A stretch of 28,442 nt of DNA, taken from NCBI GenBank assembly GCA_937877465.1, contig CALFIT010000061.1, positions 1 to 28,442 of the forward strand. The letters run 5' to 3'. Below are positions 6,437-14,723 of the stretch, one piece after another. Both the position numbers and the translations under genes were made by a program. This stretch comes from an uncultured Bacteroidales bacterium (lineage in GTDB: Bacteria > Bacteroidota > Bacteroidia > Bacteroidales > F082). The first letter of the stretch is position 1. Each line of letters opens with the position of its first letter. A model generated the notes under the pieces. It saw only the letters and a list, made by a program, of their open reading frames with translations. It had not been told where the DNA came from and did not search any database.

Positions 6437-8229
6437 TCCCCTTCCCCAATCGTCCGTGCAATCTTCCCGATGTTGAGGCTGCGGGCCGAGGCGTCGATGA
6501 TGTCCTTATAGACTCCGCCTTTCTTGTAAATGGTGTCGGGGTCGCCGCTTTCTTCGACGTGGCCGGTCTTGAGGGCATACACCATCTCGCTGTCGATGAT
6601 TTGCGAGATGCTGTGCGAGATGATGATTACGGTGCGGTCTTTCTTGATGGCATCGAGGCTGTTCTTGATTTGCTCGGTGGCGATGGCATCGAGACTGGCG
6701 GTAGGCTCGTCCAAGAAGATGATGGGCGGGTTCTTAAGGAACATCCGCGCGATGGCGATGCGCTGCTGCTGGCCGCCCGACAGGTCGGTGGCCTTGTTGT
6801 CGAACTGCTTGGGCAGCTGCATGATCTGGTCGTAGATGTACGACTTCTTGGCGGCCTCCACCACCTCCTCGTGCGTGGCGTTGGGGTTGCCGTAGAGGAT
6901 GTTCTCCTCGATGGTGCCATCGAAGATGTGGTTCTTTTGCAGCACGAGTCCTATGTTCTCGCGGAGGTATTGGGTGTCGTATTCGCGCAAGTCGATGCCA
7001 TCGAGGGTGATGACGCCCGTCTGCGGCTCGTAGAACTTGTCGAGCAGGTTGACGATAGTGCTCTTGCCCGCGCCCGAAAGTCCGACCAAGGCTGTGATTT
7101 TGTTCGGCTCGATGGTCATGTTGACGTCGAAAAGGGCTTGGTTGCCGTTGGGATAGGTGAAGTTCACGTCCTTGAGTTCGAACTTGCCGTTGATTTTCTC
7201 GGGTTTGTAAGTCCCCGAAGGCTCGATTTCGTCGTCGCTGTTGAGGATGCCGAAAAAGCCCTCGGCGTAAATCAGGGCATCGTTCACGTCGTCGAAGATG
7301 CGCTGCAGCTGCGTGATGGGCGCGATGACGTTGCTGAACAGCATCACATGGTACATGATCTTGCCGATGGTCATGCCCGGATAGCCTATTAATACAAGGT
7401 AGGCGGTGAGGATGATGACCAGCACCGTTCCGACTTGTTTCACGAAGCTCTTCAGGCCGTTGTAGTAGAAGGCCACTTTCTTGGTCTTCATCTGGTTTTC
7501 AGTGACTTGGTTCTGGATGTCGAGTTGCTTCTGGCCCTCGATTTGCTCGCGGTTGAAACTCTTGATGACGTTGATGGAGTCGATGATGTTCTTGATGCCT
7601 TGGCTCTTGGTTTCGAGGTGGCCACGCATCTCGCGGCGCCAGCCTTTGAGCCGTTTGGCCTGCCGATAGGTGATCCAGAAATAGACGGGCACGATGCCCA
7701 AGGCCACCAAGCCGACATACACGTTGGCGGCAAACATCAGGATCAGGGCCAAGAGTGCGCTCGTGAACAGCGGCAGCAGGTCGATGAAGAAGTTCTGCAC
7801 CGTGCGCGAGAGGCTGCTCACGCCTTGGTCGATGCGGGCCTGGAGCTTGCCCGTGGCGTTGTCGGCCTGCGAGAAATAGGCCATGCGGAAGGTCAGCACC
7901 TTCTCGATGACGCTCTGAGCGAGGTCGCGGCTGACGAAGATGCGCATCCGCTCGCCGTAGTAGTTTTGCGCGTAGGTGATGCCCGCCGAAAGGATTTCCT
8001 TGCCAAGCAAGACGATGCTGATGATGGTGACGATGCGGATGGCCTGTGCGCCCCAGTTGACGCCATCGGTGATAAGCCCGTTGATGCTATCGACGGTCCA
8101 GTCGAGCACGATGGCGTTGACCTGCGCCATGAGCGATCCGATGAGCGTTAATACCAAAGTAATGAAAACCAGCCATTTGTATGGCTTCACGAAGGGACTG
8201 ACGTTTTTGAAGAGTTGGAAGAGGTTCAT
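6433..8229 (-). CDS. ABC exporter, fused permease/ATPase (MsbA type)
   Basis: 598-residue half-transporter of the type I ABC exporter group that works as a homodimer or heterodimer in the inner membrane. The permease part (about 15-310) contains around six hydrophobic segments, for example near 18-40, 63-85, 150-188 and 262-305. The nucleotide-binding domain has Walker A GLSGAGKST (383-391), Q-loop Gln431, signature LSGGQQQR (483-490), Walker B IIFLDE (503-508) and switch His539, so it should be an active ATPase. Relatives export lipids, peptides or drugs; the substrate is not determined. An acyl-lipid operon ends 133 bp upstream on the same strand, which makes a lipid substrate a reasonable but unproved idea. 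It has its own -7 box at 8250-8257. Confidence 0.9.
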   Translation of the reverse strand: MNLFQLFKNVSPFVKPYKWLVFITLVLTLIGSLMAQVNAIVLDWTVDSINGLITDGVNWGAQAIRIVTIISIVLLGKEILSAGITYAQNYYGERMRIFVSRDLAQSVIEKVLTFRMAYFSQADNATGKLQARIDQGVSSLSRTVQNFFIDLLPLFTSALLALILMFAANVYVGLVALGIVPVYFWITYRQAKRLKGWRREMRGHLETKSQGIKNIIDSINVIKSFNREQIEGQKQLDIQNQVTENQMKTKKVAFYYNGLKSFVKQVGTVLVIILTAYLVLIGYPGMTIGKIMYHVMLFSNVIAPITQLQRIFDDVNDALIYAEGFFGILNSDDEIEPSGTYKPEKINGKFELKDVNFTYPNGNQALFDVNMTIEPNKITALVGLSGAGKSTIVNLLDKFYEPQTGVITLDGIDLREYDTQYLRENIGLVLQKNHIFDGTIEENILYGNPNATHEEVVEAAKKSYIYDQIMQLPKQFDNKATDLSGGQQQRIAIARMFLKNPPIIFLDEPTASLDAIATEQIKNSLDAIKKDRTVIIISHSISQIIDSEMVYALKTGHVEESGDPDTIYKKGGVYKDIIDASARSLNIGKIARTIGEGD

Positions 8230-8249
8230 AAGCCGTGAATATTAAAATG

Positions 8250-8257
8250 CAAAAATA
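8250..8257 (-). promoter_or_regulatory. Promoter -7 box for the ABC exporter
   Basis: TATTTTTG on the minus strand, 20 nt before the ATG at 8229. A -33 match is not evident. Some transcripts may also read through from the ACP operon upstream. Confidence 0.55.
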
Positions 8258-8287
8258 CGTTTTTTTTCCTGATTCCGATACTTTTAG

Positions 8288-8318
8288 TTTCGCATACATG
8301 GAGCAAAACCTATATTTG
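8288..8318 (+). promoter_or_regulatory. Orphan plus-strand promoter-like sequence
   Basis: TATATTTG at 8311-8318 matches the -7 consensus, with TTTC at 8288-8291 about 19 nt before it. No plus-strand gene follows; transcription from here would run antisense into the ACP and ketosynthase genes. It may be an antisense or small-RNA promoter or a chance match. Confidence 0.3.
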
Positions 8319-8362
8319 CAGCCATAACACAACGGCCTTTACCTCCCTTTTCCAGAAGTCAA

Positions 8363-8611
8363 TCAGTCAAGGCGCTCGTAGACATAGTCGTACAGTGCCT
8401 CGAAGGTCTTGATGTTGAGCACTTCCTTGCCGGCAATCTTGATGCCGCACACCGATTCGATGAGCGCCACAAAGTCGACGAGGCTCAAGCTGTCGAGTTC
8501 CAGTGTTTCCTTGATGGGTGCATCGGGTTCGAGCACCGACTCTTCCACTTCAAATTCCTTTGCCACGGCAGCGTTGATCTTGGCGATGAGTTCTTCTTTT
8601 GTCATTTTCAT
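8363..8611 (-). CDS. Acyl carrier protein
   Basis: 82-residue acidic helical protein with the phosphopantetheine attachment site Ser41 in the ELDSLSLVDF motif. It carries acyl intermediates as thioesters on the 4'-phosphopantetheine arm for the ketosynthase encoded immediately upstream. Its sequence (long N-terminal helix MTKEELIAKINAAVAKEF, hydrophobic LSLVDFVALIES helix) is that of a specialised ACP. It is the last gene of the acyltransferase-ketosynthase-ACP operon, 21 bp after the ketosynthase. A start at the second Met (8605) is possible. This is probably not the housekeeping ACP, because it is not linked to fabD/fabH-type genes here; that is inference from context. Confidence 0.9.
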   Translation of the reverse strand: MKMTKEELIAKINAAVAKEFEVEESVLEPDAPIKETLELDSLSLVDFVALIESVCGIKIAGKEVLNIKTFEALYDYVYERLD

Positions 8612-8632
8612 AATTATCTAATTTTAAATTAT

Positions 8633-9853
8633 TTACAAATTCTTTACTATCAATGTCGAATTGGTTCCGCCGAAGCCGAAGGAGTTCGACAGGAACATGT
8701 CGAAACGTTTCTCCACGCGCTGCGAAGGTATCAGCAGCCGGGCAGAGTCTTCGTCGGGGTTCTCGAAGTTGAGGTTGGGGGCGATGAAGCCGTTTTTCAT
8801 CATCAGCATGGAATAGATCACCTCGCTCGCGCCAGCCATCCACATCTCGTGGCCGGTCTGCGACTTGGTGCTGGTCACTTCCACCGTCCTTTCGCCGAAC
8901 ACCTTGTAGATGGCTTTCGCCTCGTTGGTGTCGCCGACGTGGGTCGAGGTGGCGTGCGCGTTGATGTAGCCGATTTCGCCGGGGGCGACACCGGCACGGC
9001 GGATGGCCATTTCCAACGAGCGCACCGGGCCTTCCACGTTGGGCGACGAGATATGGTCGCCGTTACCCGAAAAGCCGTAGCCTATCACTTCGCCGTAGAT
9101 CTTGGCGCCGCGCCGCATGGCCGACTCGTAGCTCTCGATGATGACCGTGGCCGCGCCGCCGCCAGGCACGAGGCCGTCTCTGTCGCGGTCGAAGGGACGG
9201 CTGGCTTTCTCCGGCGCGTCCTCGCGTGTGGAGAAGGCCGAGATGCCGTCGAACGAGCCGACGCACCACGGGTTGACCTCCTGCGCGCCGCCGCAAACCA
9301 CCATGTCCTGCAAGCCGTTTTGGATGAGCAAGGCACCCAATCCGATGGCGTGTGAGCCGCTGGCGCAAGCCCCCGACACCGTCAGGTTGATGCCCTTCAG
9401 CTTGAAGATGCAGTCCAAGTTCATGGTGACGGTCGAGTTCATCGACTGGAAGATGGCGCCGCTGCCACACAAAGTGGTGTCTTTCTTTTCGCGCATGGTG
9501 TCGACGGCGTTCATGACAGGCACCGTCGAGCTGTCGTTGCCATACAGCAAGCCCACCTCATGGGCGTTCAGGAAATCCTGGTCGATCCCGGCGTCCTTCA
9601 AGGCGTCGCGGGTGGCGCAATAGGCATACATGGCCTGTTCAGGCATGAAGACGCGCTGCGAGCGCGACAACTCCCCTTTCAGCTGCGGCATCGCCACTTT
9701 CGCGGTGAGTGCCGACCTGAATCCCATGGCCTTCCTCTCGGGGTCGAAGACGATGCCCGACTTCCCTTCAAACAAGGAATCCCTCACTTCCTCCAAAGTC
9801 GTTCCAAGGCACGACCAAATGCCCATTCCTGTGATTACAACTCTATTTGACAT
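8633..9853 (-). CDS. Beta-ketoacyl-ACP synthase (KAS I/II family)
   Basis: 406-residue condensing enzyme that extends an acyl chain by decarboxylative condensation with malonyl-ACP. The Cys-His-His active site is complete: Cys163 in SGACASGSHA, His300 in NAHATST, and His335 in SQTGHEMWMAGA with Lys330 before it. The segment after His335 (EMWMAGASE) deviates from the usual glycine-rich GHxxGAAG of FabF/FabB, which marks a subgroup. The start lies 19 nt inside the 3' end of the upstream acyltransferase gene, so the genes are translationally coupled, and ACP follows directly. A role in a dedicated lipid or polyene-like product is more likely than bulk fatty acid synthesis, but the product cannot be read from the sequence. 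Confidence 0.92.
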   Translation of the reverse strand: MSNRVVITGMGIWSCLGTTLEEVRDSLFEGKSGIVFDPERKAMGFRSALTAKVAMPQLKGELSRSQRVFMPEQAMYAYCATRDALKDAGIDQDFLNAHEVGLLYGNDSSTVPVMNAVDTMREKKDTTLCGSGAIFQSMNSTVTMNLDCIFKLKGINLTVSGACASGSHAIGLGALLIQNGLQDMVVCGGAQEVNPWCVGSFDGISAFSTREDAPEKASRPFDRDRDGLVPGGGAATVIIESYESAMRRGAKIYGEVIGYGFSGNGDHISSPNVEGPVRSLEMAIRRAGVAPGEIGYINAHATSTHVGDTNEAKAIYKVFGERTVEVTSTKSQTGHEMWMAGASEVIYSMLMMKNGFIAPNLNFENPDEDSARLLIPSQRVEKRFDMFLSNSFGFGGTNSTLIVKNL

Positions 9854-11211
9854 ATTTCCTTTGCTTTGTTGAATATCTTTTCTCTTAATGCTACCATTTT
9901 GGCAAACAAGCCTTTACGCTCGGCTTTGCGGCACCTGATGTCCTCGAAAAAGTCCTTGCACCACCGGTTGTAATGCCACTCGAACACATAAAAGGCTGGG
10001 AACAAGGCGACATAGATGATGGCCGCCAGGAAGCTGCACTTCGCCCACACCACGATCAGCGAAATCAGGCTGAACAACGGCAGCGTGACCAAAACCGAGA
10101 TGGCGATGAGGAACGAGCTACGCAACATAACGTCGTCTTTCTTCTTTCTTGAGAAATACTCGGCAATCCAATAGACGAAGAACGACGGCCATAGGCAGAA
10201 CGCGGCCACGGGCAACAATGCCAACAAGCCCAAGCAACGCAAGGCAATCATCGGCAACGAATGGCTACGCTGGAAGCTCTTCTCCGTAATCTTGGCGGCT
10301 TCCATGTCGTCGAGCAGCTGTTGCGTGTCGTCGTAAAGTTCCTGCGTGTCGGCCTGCGCGAGTGTGTCCACCAATTTCTTGTCGGATTCGAGTCGCTGCG
10401 GGAGGTTGTCGGGGTCGATGCCTTGGCTCTGGGCGTATCTTCTGCCGAACGCGCTGGTACGGATGTAATCGATTTGCCGGTAATGCTCGACGTCTTTCAC
10501 GTTCAGCATCATCGCGTCGATTTGCTCGCGCACCGCCTTGTTGACCTGCCGTTGTGCCGTGCGGGGCTTTTCCTTATATAGCTCATAATAAGGCTGCAAC
10601 GAAATGGGTGTGCCGAAGCGTACTAACATCTCCGTGCCGAGGCCGAAATAGTCGGAATAGTGGTTGCAGGCCGGCAGGATCTTGACGTCTTTGGTGAACC
10701 CGTCGGCTTCGGCGGCCTCGAAAGCCATCTTGGTGTAGCCGTAGGTGAACGTGCCGAGCCAGTGTTTGTCCTGATGGCCCGCCTCGGGATAGATGGTCAC
10801 CGTGTTGCCTTCACGGATGGCGTCTTCCGCTTCCTTGAAACTGACACCGTTGTTGGCCACCGCCGCTTCGCCCTCGAAGTCAATACGATAGGCGGGTAGA
10901 AGTCCGAGCCAGATGAGGAAGTCGTGGATGCCTTTGCTCACCGCGAAGATGTCGGCCCTGACCATGAAACGCACCTTGCGGTCCATGATGTTCATCATGA
11001 TGCCCAGCGCGTCGTTCAGCGCGTTTTGGTGGTTCGACGCGATGACGGTCGGGGTGCCGTCGGCAGGAATATTCTCTGAGCCAATGCAATACGTCTTCTT
11101 GTAGTAGAACGTTTCCACCATGAACTTGACATAACGACGCAAAACCCTATATAAAAAAGGTATGTTCTTCCGTTTGGCCTGACTCGTGTTTTCCATCGTT
11201 TTCGAATTCAT
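9835..11211 (-). CDS. PlsC-like acyltransferase with C-terminal membrane segments
   Basis: 458-residue membrane acyltransferase of the glycerol-phosphate acyltransferase fold. The catalytic block SNHQNALNDAL (His followed by Asp five residues later, as in the HPNxxxD variant family) and the downstream YPEAG motif are both present. The last third contains three or four hydrophobic helices (about residues 325-435), followed by a basic tail. It transfers an acyl group from acyl-ACP or acyl-CoA to a hydroxyl of a lipid precursor; acceptor unknown. First gene of the operon with the ketosynthase and ACP, which suggests that it uses the acyl-ACP made by them. An in-frame ATG exists at 11244, but a -7 box at 11221-11228 lies downstream of it, so I prefer 11211; 11196 is a second possibility, better spaced from that box. 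Confidence 0.85.
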   Translation of the reverse strand: MNSKTMENTSQAKRKNIPFLYRVLRRYVKFMVETFYYKKTYCIGSENIPADGTPTVIASNHQNALNDALGIMMNIMDRKVRFMVRADIFAVSKGIHDFLIWLGLLPAYRIDFEGEAAVANNGVSFKEAEDAIREGNTVTIYPEAGHQDKHWLGTFTYGYTKMAFEAAEADGFTKDVKILPACNHYSDYFGLGTEMLVRFGTPISLQPYYELYKEKPRTAQRQVNKAVREQIDAMMLNVKDVEHYRQIDYIRTSAFGRRYAQSQGIDPDNLPQRLESDKKLVDTLAQADTQELYDDTQQLLDDMEAAKITEKSFQRSHSLPMIALRCLGLLALLPVAAFCLWPSFFVYWIAEYFSRKKKDDVMLRSSFLIAISVLVTLPLFSLISLIVVWAKCSFLAAIIYVALFPAFYVFEWHYNRWCKDFFEDIRCRKAERKGLFAKMVALREKIFNKAKEICQIEL

Positions 11212-11220
11212 TTTCAGCGG

Positions 11221-11251
11221 CAAAAATACCGCTAAAACCGACACAAAAGTA
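11221..11251 (-). promoter_or_regulatory. Promoter region of the acyltransferase operon (two -7 boxes)
   Basis: Two consensus matches on the minus strand: TATTTTTG at 11221-11228 and TACTTTTG at 11244-11251. The outer one has an ATTG about 18 nt upstream. Either or both could be used; the choice decides between the ATGs at 11211 and 11196. Confidence 0.5.
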
Positions 11252-11296
11252 TTAAATTATTTTCATTTTCAATGTAACAGCGTTTATTACGAACAT

Positions 11297-11325
11297 AATC
11301 AAATCGTTTATAAATCAAATCGTTT
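11297..11325. repeat. 13-bp direct repeat upstream of the acyltransferase operon
   Basis: The sequence aatcaaatcgttt occurs at 11297-11309 and again at 11313-11325, a 16-bp period. It sits between the U32 gene stop and the acyltransferase promoter and could be a regulator site or a chance duplication. Confidence 0.35.
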
Positions 11326-11334
11326 GTCCAACAT

Positions 11335-13233
11335 TTAAGCCGTTGTCGGTTGCAACACCTGCATCACACAGTGCTTGCAATCGAATTCGAGGCGGAAGGT
11401 GTTGGCTCCGTTGCGGATGAACAAGGGCGTGGCCTTTTGTCCTGTTTCTTTGCTGCACATCCCGTTGGCATAGCGGATGCAGTGGTGGCAGGTCATTAGG
11501 ACATTGGGGATTTCGTCGGGGGAAGTTGGGAGTTGGGAGTTGGGAGTTGGCAGTTGACAGTTGGCAGTTGGGAGTTGACAGTTGGCAGTTGACAGTTGGC
11601 AGTTGGGAGTTGGGAGTTTGGGGGACTCCTTGGGGCTTTCCTCTATCATTTTCCGTGTACTGCGATGGGTTTGGTGACAAACGATCAGTGCTTCTTTAAG
11701 TTTTTCCACAAGTTGCCGTTTCATCTCGCCGATGACGGAGGCAGGTATCAGTCGCGGTTCCTTGAAATCCAATTCGAGGCTGACGGGGTTGAACGGCGTG
11801 TCGCCCCATTGCAGGGCCTTTTTGCGGATGTTTTCGGTGGCCTTTTCGGGGTTGGTGGCGGAGATTATTTCAGTTGGCAGTTGACAGTTGGCAGTTGGAA
11901 GTTGTTCAGTTAGAAGTTGTTCAGTTGGAAGTTGTTCAGTTGGAAGTTGTTCAGTTGGAAGTTGTTCAGTTGGAAGTTGGGCTTTGAGTTCGTAGCCATA
12001 GTCGGTTTCTGTGAGGGTGAGAGCAATGTCGATTTTGCGGTTGCCCGTCGAGGCTTCGACTTGTTTCTGCCATTCGAGGTCGTAGTTGCGGTAGATTATT
12101 GCGCCGCGATGGGCACCGTGGGGACGGTTGCACGACACCGTCTTTCCATTCACCACGTCGGCGCGGAGTCCGACCAACTCGTTGTTTTCGTTCAGGAAAC
12201 ACAGGCCGTCGCCGTTGTGCAAGGTCTTGTCGGTACGGATTTCCATGCGCAAAGGGTTGCACCACACCACCTCGCCGATGGTTTCGCCCATCGACTTGGG
12301 CGTGAACGGCGAGCCTATACCCTTTTGCCGCCCGTGGATGAAATAGTCGGTGAACCCACGGTTGAAGGATTTCTCCGGATTGACCTCAAAGGTGTAGGCG
12401 CAATGGCCCGACGAAGCCTGTCCGTATTCCGCACGACGCGAAAGGATTTCGTCGATCTTCTGCCGATAGTAGGCCGTCACATTCTTCACATAATCAGCGT
12501 CTTTCAGCCGGCCTTCAATCTTGAAGCTCGTGATGCCCGCGTCCATCAGTTCCTCCAAATGTGCGCTGTTGTTGAGGTCTTTGAGGCAAAGCAGATGGCG
12601 GTTCTTGACCAGCACCTTGCCGTCGGCGTCAAGCAAGTCCCAGGGCAGGCGGCAGGGCTGGGCGCAGGCGCCACGGTTGGCACTGCGGTTGCCGATGTGT
12701 TGGCTCAGATAGCACCGTCCGCTGTGGCTGACGCAGAGCGAGCCATGCACGAAAAACTCCAACGGGACGGTGGTTTGTTGGCGGATGTCGCGGATTTCGC
12801 GAATGGAAAGCTCGCGACCCAAGACGACTTGACTGAAACCCAATCGTTCAAGCAGTTGCACCTTGTCGACGGTCATATTGTCGCATTGCGTGCTGGCGTG
12901 GAGCGGGATGGGAGGCAAATCGAGTTGCAAGAGTTTCATGTCTTGGATGATGAGCGCGTCGACACCGGCGTTCCAACAGTCGTGGGCTATGCGGCGGGCG
13001 CGTTCAAGCTCGTTGTCGTAGAGCAAGGTGTTCAGCGTGACGTACACCTTGGCATCGTAGAGGGCGGCGTGTCGGCACAATCGCTCGATGTCGTGGATGC
13101 TGTTGGAGGCCTTCTCGCGTGCGCCGAAGTCGGGTCCGCCGATATAGACGGCATCCGCGCCGTGGCTGATGGCCGCCATGCCCACCTCGGCATCCTTGGC
13201 GGGCGAGAGCAGTTCGATTTTAGTGGTTTCCAT
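11335..13233 (-). CDS. U32 family protein (RlhA-like) interrupted by in-frame heptamer repeats
   Basis: 632-residue U32 (collagenase-like) family protein. Members related to E. coli RlhA/TrhP hydroxylate RNA bases and carry an iron-sulfur cluster; protease activity was an early assignment. The family signature is present at about 164-174 (GSLCVSHSGRC), and Cys167, Cys174, Cys190 and Cys194 are spaced like the cluster ligands. The barrel domain covers about 5-270 and the collagenase-associated domain about 370-520; a Cys-rich tail (TCHHC at 581-585, CKHC at 619-622) follows. Two low-complexity segments built on QLPTE and QLPTANC units (about 419-454 and 539-570) interrupt the protein and are encoded by short DNA repeats also seen between genes at 26.4 kb. 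The frame stays open, so the protein may still work, with the segments forming loops. A -7 box ends only 4 nt before the ATG, suggesting a nearly leaderless mRNA. Confidence 0.88.
   Translation of the reverse strand: METTKIELLSPAKDAEVGMAAISHGADAVYIGGPDFGAREKASNSIHDIERLCRHAALYDAKVYVTLNTLLYDNELERARRIAHDCWNAGVDALIIQDMKLLQLDLPPIPLHASTQCDNMTVDKVQLLERLGFSQVVLGRELSIREIRDIRQQTTVPLEFFVHGSLCVSHSGRCYLSQHIGNRSANRGACAQPCRLPWDLLDADGKVLVKNRHLLCLKDLNNSAHLEELMDAGITSFKIEGRLKDADYVKNVTAYYRQKIDEILSRRAEYGQASSGHCAYTFEVNPEKSFNRGFTDYFIHGRQKGIGSPFTPKSMGETIGEVVWCNPLRMEIRTDKTLHNGDGLCFLNENNELVGLRADVVNGKTVSCNRPHGAHRGAIIYRNYDLEWQKQVEASTGNRKIDIALTLTETDYGYELKAQLPTEQLPTEQLPTEQLPTEQLLTEQLPTANCQLPTEIISATNPEKATENIRKKALQWGDTPFNPVSLELDFKEPRLIPASVIGEMKRQLVEKLKEALIVCHQTHRSTRKMIEESPKESPKLPTPNCQLSTANCQLPTANCQLPTPNSQLPTSPDEIPNVLMTCHHCIRYANGMCSKETGQKATPLFIRNGANTFRLEFDCKHCVMQVLQPTTA
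11526..11616. repeat. Heptanucleotide array inside the U32 gene (13 units)
   Basis: Thirteen uninterrupted 7-nt units on the plus strand, variants TTGGGAG, TTGGCAG and TTGACAG, 91 nt in all. Read on the coding (minus) strand, three units give a seven-residue peptide repeat such as QLPTANC, with no stop codon. Gain or loss of units not in multiples of three would shift the frame before the last 60 or so residues. Confidence 0.9.
11874..11981. repeat. Heptamer plus 15-bp tandem repeat inside the U32 gene
   Basis: Begins with four heptamers (11874-11901), then five copies of the 15-bp unit cagttggaagttgtt (11892-11966, the second with one change) and a partial sixth. The 15-bp unit is a heptamer plus an octamer of the same family and encodes the pentapeptide QLPTE in frame. 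Confidence 0.9.
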
Positions 13234-13237
13234 GCCG

Positions 13238-13245
13238 CAAAATTA
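13238..13245 (-). promoter_or_regulatory. Promoter -7 box for the U32 gene
   Basis: TAATTTTG on the minus strand, ending only 4 nt before the ATG at 13233. If used, transcription would start at or next to the start codon. It shares the 71-bp divergent gap with the promoter of the acylation operon. Confidence 0.5.
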
Positions 13246-13276
13246 CGGTTTTTCGACGCTTTATCGATAAAATTCC

Positions 13277-13284
13277 TAACTTTG
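13277..13284 (+). promoter_or_regulatory. Promoter -7 box for the AlgX/AlgI operon
   Basis: TAACTTTG matches TAnnTTTG and lies 20 nt before the ATG at 13305. It is the only promoter I see for the five genes that follow. Confidence 0.6.
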
Positions 13285-13304
13285 CGCGATTTTCGCCAAG
13301 CTCA

Positions 13305-14723
13305 ATGAACGGTCGCATCAAAACCATATTGTTCGCGCTGACGGCGGTGCTGCTTTTTGCCTCCATGTCCCAGAAATGGCTCAAATGGCCGGTTTTCAAG
13401 GAGTTGAAAGGTGTGGTCGTGGAGCAACCCCAGCCCGACCTGACCTTTGAGAGCTATCGCGACGGCAGTTTCCAGAGCGGCACCGAGGCCCACCTGAAAC
13501 AGCATTTCGGCTGCCGCGAGCCGCTGTTCAGGCTCTACAACCAGTATCTTTGGGACTTCTACCACAAGACGCCGGTCACCGAGGGACAGGTCACCTTCGG
13601 CAAGGACGGCTGGATGTATGAGCCTTGGGTGGTGGCCGACTACTACCAACGCCAGTTCCGCCACTACGCCGCCGACTCCACGCAGATGGCCGCCATGCTC
13701 ACGGAAGAGGCGGAGCGCGTGCTTCGGTTGCAGCAGCTCCTTGAGCCTTATGGCGTGCATCTCTTTGTGTGCCAAGTGCCGGCCAAGGACTTGATCTGTC
13801 CCGAACATCTTCCTGAAAACCAAGACACAAGATACGACGACGAGCCGAAAATCGCGGCGCGGTTCTTCAATGAGGAGACCTACAACCGCCTTGGTGTCAA
13901 CCACCTCAACTTGGAGCGATGGTTCCTGCAAATGAAGGACACCGCCGACTTCATGCTGTTTCCGCAAACGGGCACGCACTGGTCGCGCTTCGCCGCCCTG
14001 CAAGGCGCCGACACGCTCATCCGCTACATGGAACACTTGGGCGACATCAACATGCCGAACCTCGTCATCGGGCCAAAACATTTGGGCGACAAGGCCATTG
14101 ACCCCGACGACGACCTTGAGAGCCTGCTCAACCTCATCCGTCCGCTGCCCAAACCCAAGTATTACTACGCCGACGTGACCACCGACGGCGACACCACCGC
14201 CGTCAAGCCGAAACTGATTGTCGTCGGCGACTCGTTTTGGTGGACCGTCGCCATGCAGCTCCCCTTGGGCGAGATTTTCTCGTTGGTGCCCTATTGGTAC
14301 TACAACAGCACCGTCTATTACGACGAGCGATACAACTCGGTTGACGAGCTTGACCTTGCGGAAGAGCTGCTCACCTCCGATTTCGTCGTCCTGTTCTATT
14401 GCGCCACGCAGCAATACCGCTTGAACGACGGCTTCACCCAAAAGGCGTTGGAAGCCTTGGGCAGCAATGACGAACACGCCGCCATCGACTCGGCAGCCTA
14501 CATCGAGCGCGAAACACAGCGCATCATCGCCAAATACAAGGCCAACCCCGAACTGATGGAGATGATTGGCGAGAAAGCCGCCCAACGCAACGTCAGCATC
14601 GAGCAGGCCCTTCGCGACGACGCGGAATGGGTCGTCCGCTACCAAATCGAGAACGGCACCTTCAACTGGCCCGCGAAAAAAAGAAATGTGAACGAAAATT
14701 CAGAAAACCATGGTATTCAGTAG
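13305..14723 (+). CDS. AlgX/AlgJ-like SGNH protein 1 (divergent catalytic site)
   Basis: 472-residue protein with an N-terminal hydrophobic signal anchor (about 6-22) and an extracytoplasmic SGNH-type domain like AlgX/AlgJ, which transfer acetyl groups to alginate outside the inner membrane. It shares a block with its two paralogues at about 35-86 (LTFESY, REPLFRLYNQYLW). The serine motif is VVGDSF (Ser310). The His motif reads GTHW (His225), so glycine 223 stands where AlgX-type enzymes have the Asp of the triad. The C-terminus carries a helical module (IEQALRDDAEWVVRYQIENG) common to all three copies. It starts the operon and overlaps the first MBOAT gene by 14 nt. Likely role: handling acyl groups delivered by the MBOAT protein, as a transferase or an inactive partner. 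Confidence 0.82.
   Translation: MNGRIKTILFALTAVLLFASMSQKWLKWPVFKELKGVVVEQPQPDLTFESYRDGSFQSGTEAHLKQHFGCREPLFRLYNQYLWDFYHKTPVTEGQVTFGKDGWMYEPWVVADYYQRQFRHYAADSTQMAAMLTEEAERVLRLQQLLEPYGVHLFVCQVPAKDLICPEHLPENQDTRYDDEPKIAARFFNEETYNRLGVNHLNLERWFLQMKDTADFMLFPQTGTHWSRFAALQGADTLIRYMEHLGDINMPNLVIGPKHLGDKAIDPDDDLESLLNLIRPLPKPKYYYADVTTDGDTTAVKPKLIVVGDSFWWTVAMQLPLGEIFSLVPYWYYNSTVYYDERYNSVDELDLAEELLTSDFVVLFYCATQQYRLNDGFTQKALEALGSNDEHAAIDSAAYIERETQRIIAKYKANPELMEMIGEKAAQRNVSIEQALRDDAEWVVRYQIENGTFNWPAKKRNVNENSENHGIQ

Noticed and set aside
11524..11981. Possible CRISPR array at the heptamer repeats
   Set aside because: Units are 7-15 nt, contiguous and without unique spacers; they are simple tandem repeats inside a coding frame.
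13302..14645. Long minus-strand frame opposite the first SGNH gene
   Set aside because: Composition-driven shadow; the plus-strand protein has the conserved anchor, motifs and paralogues.
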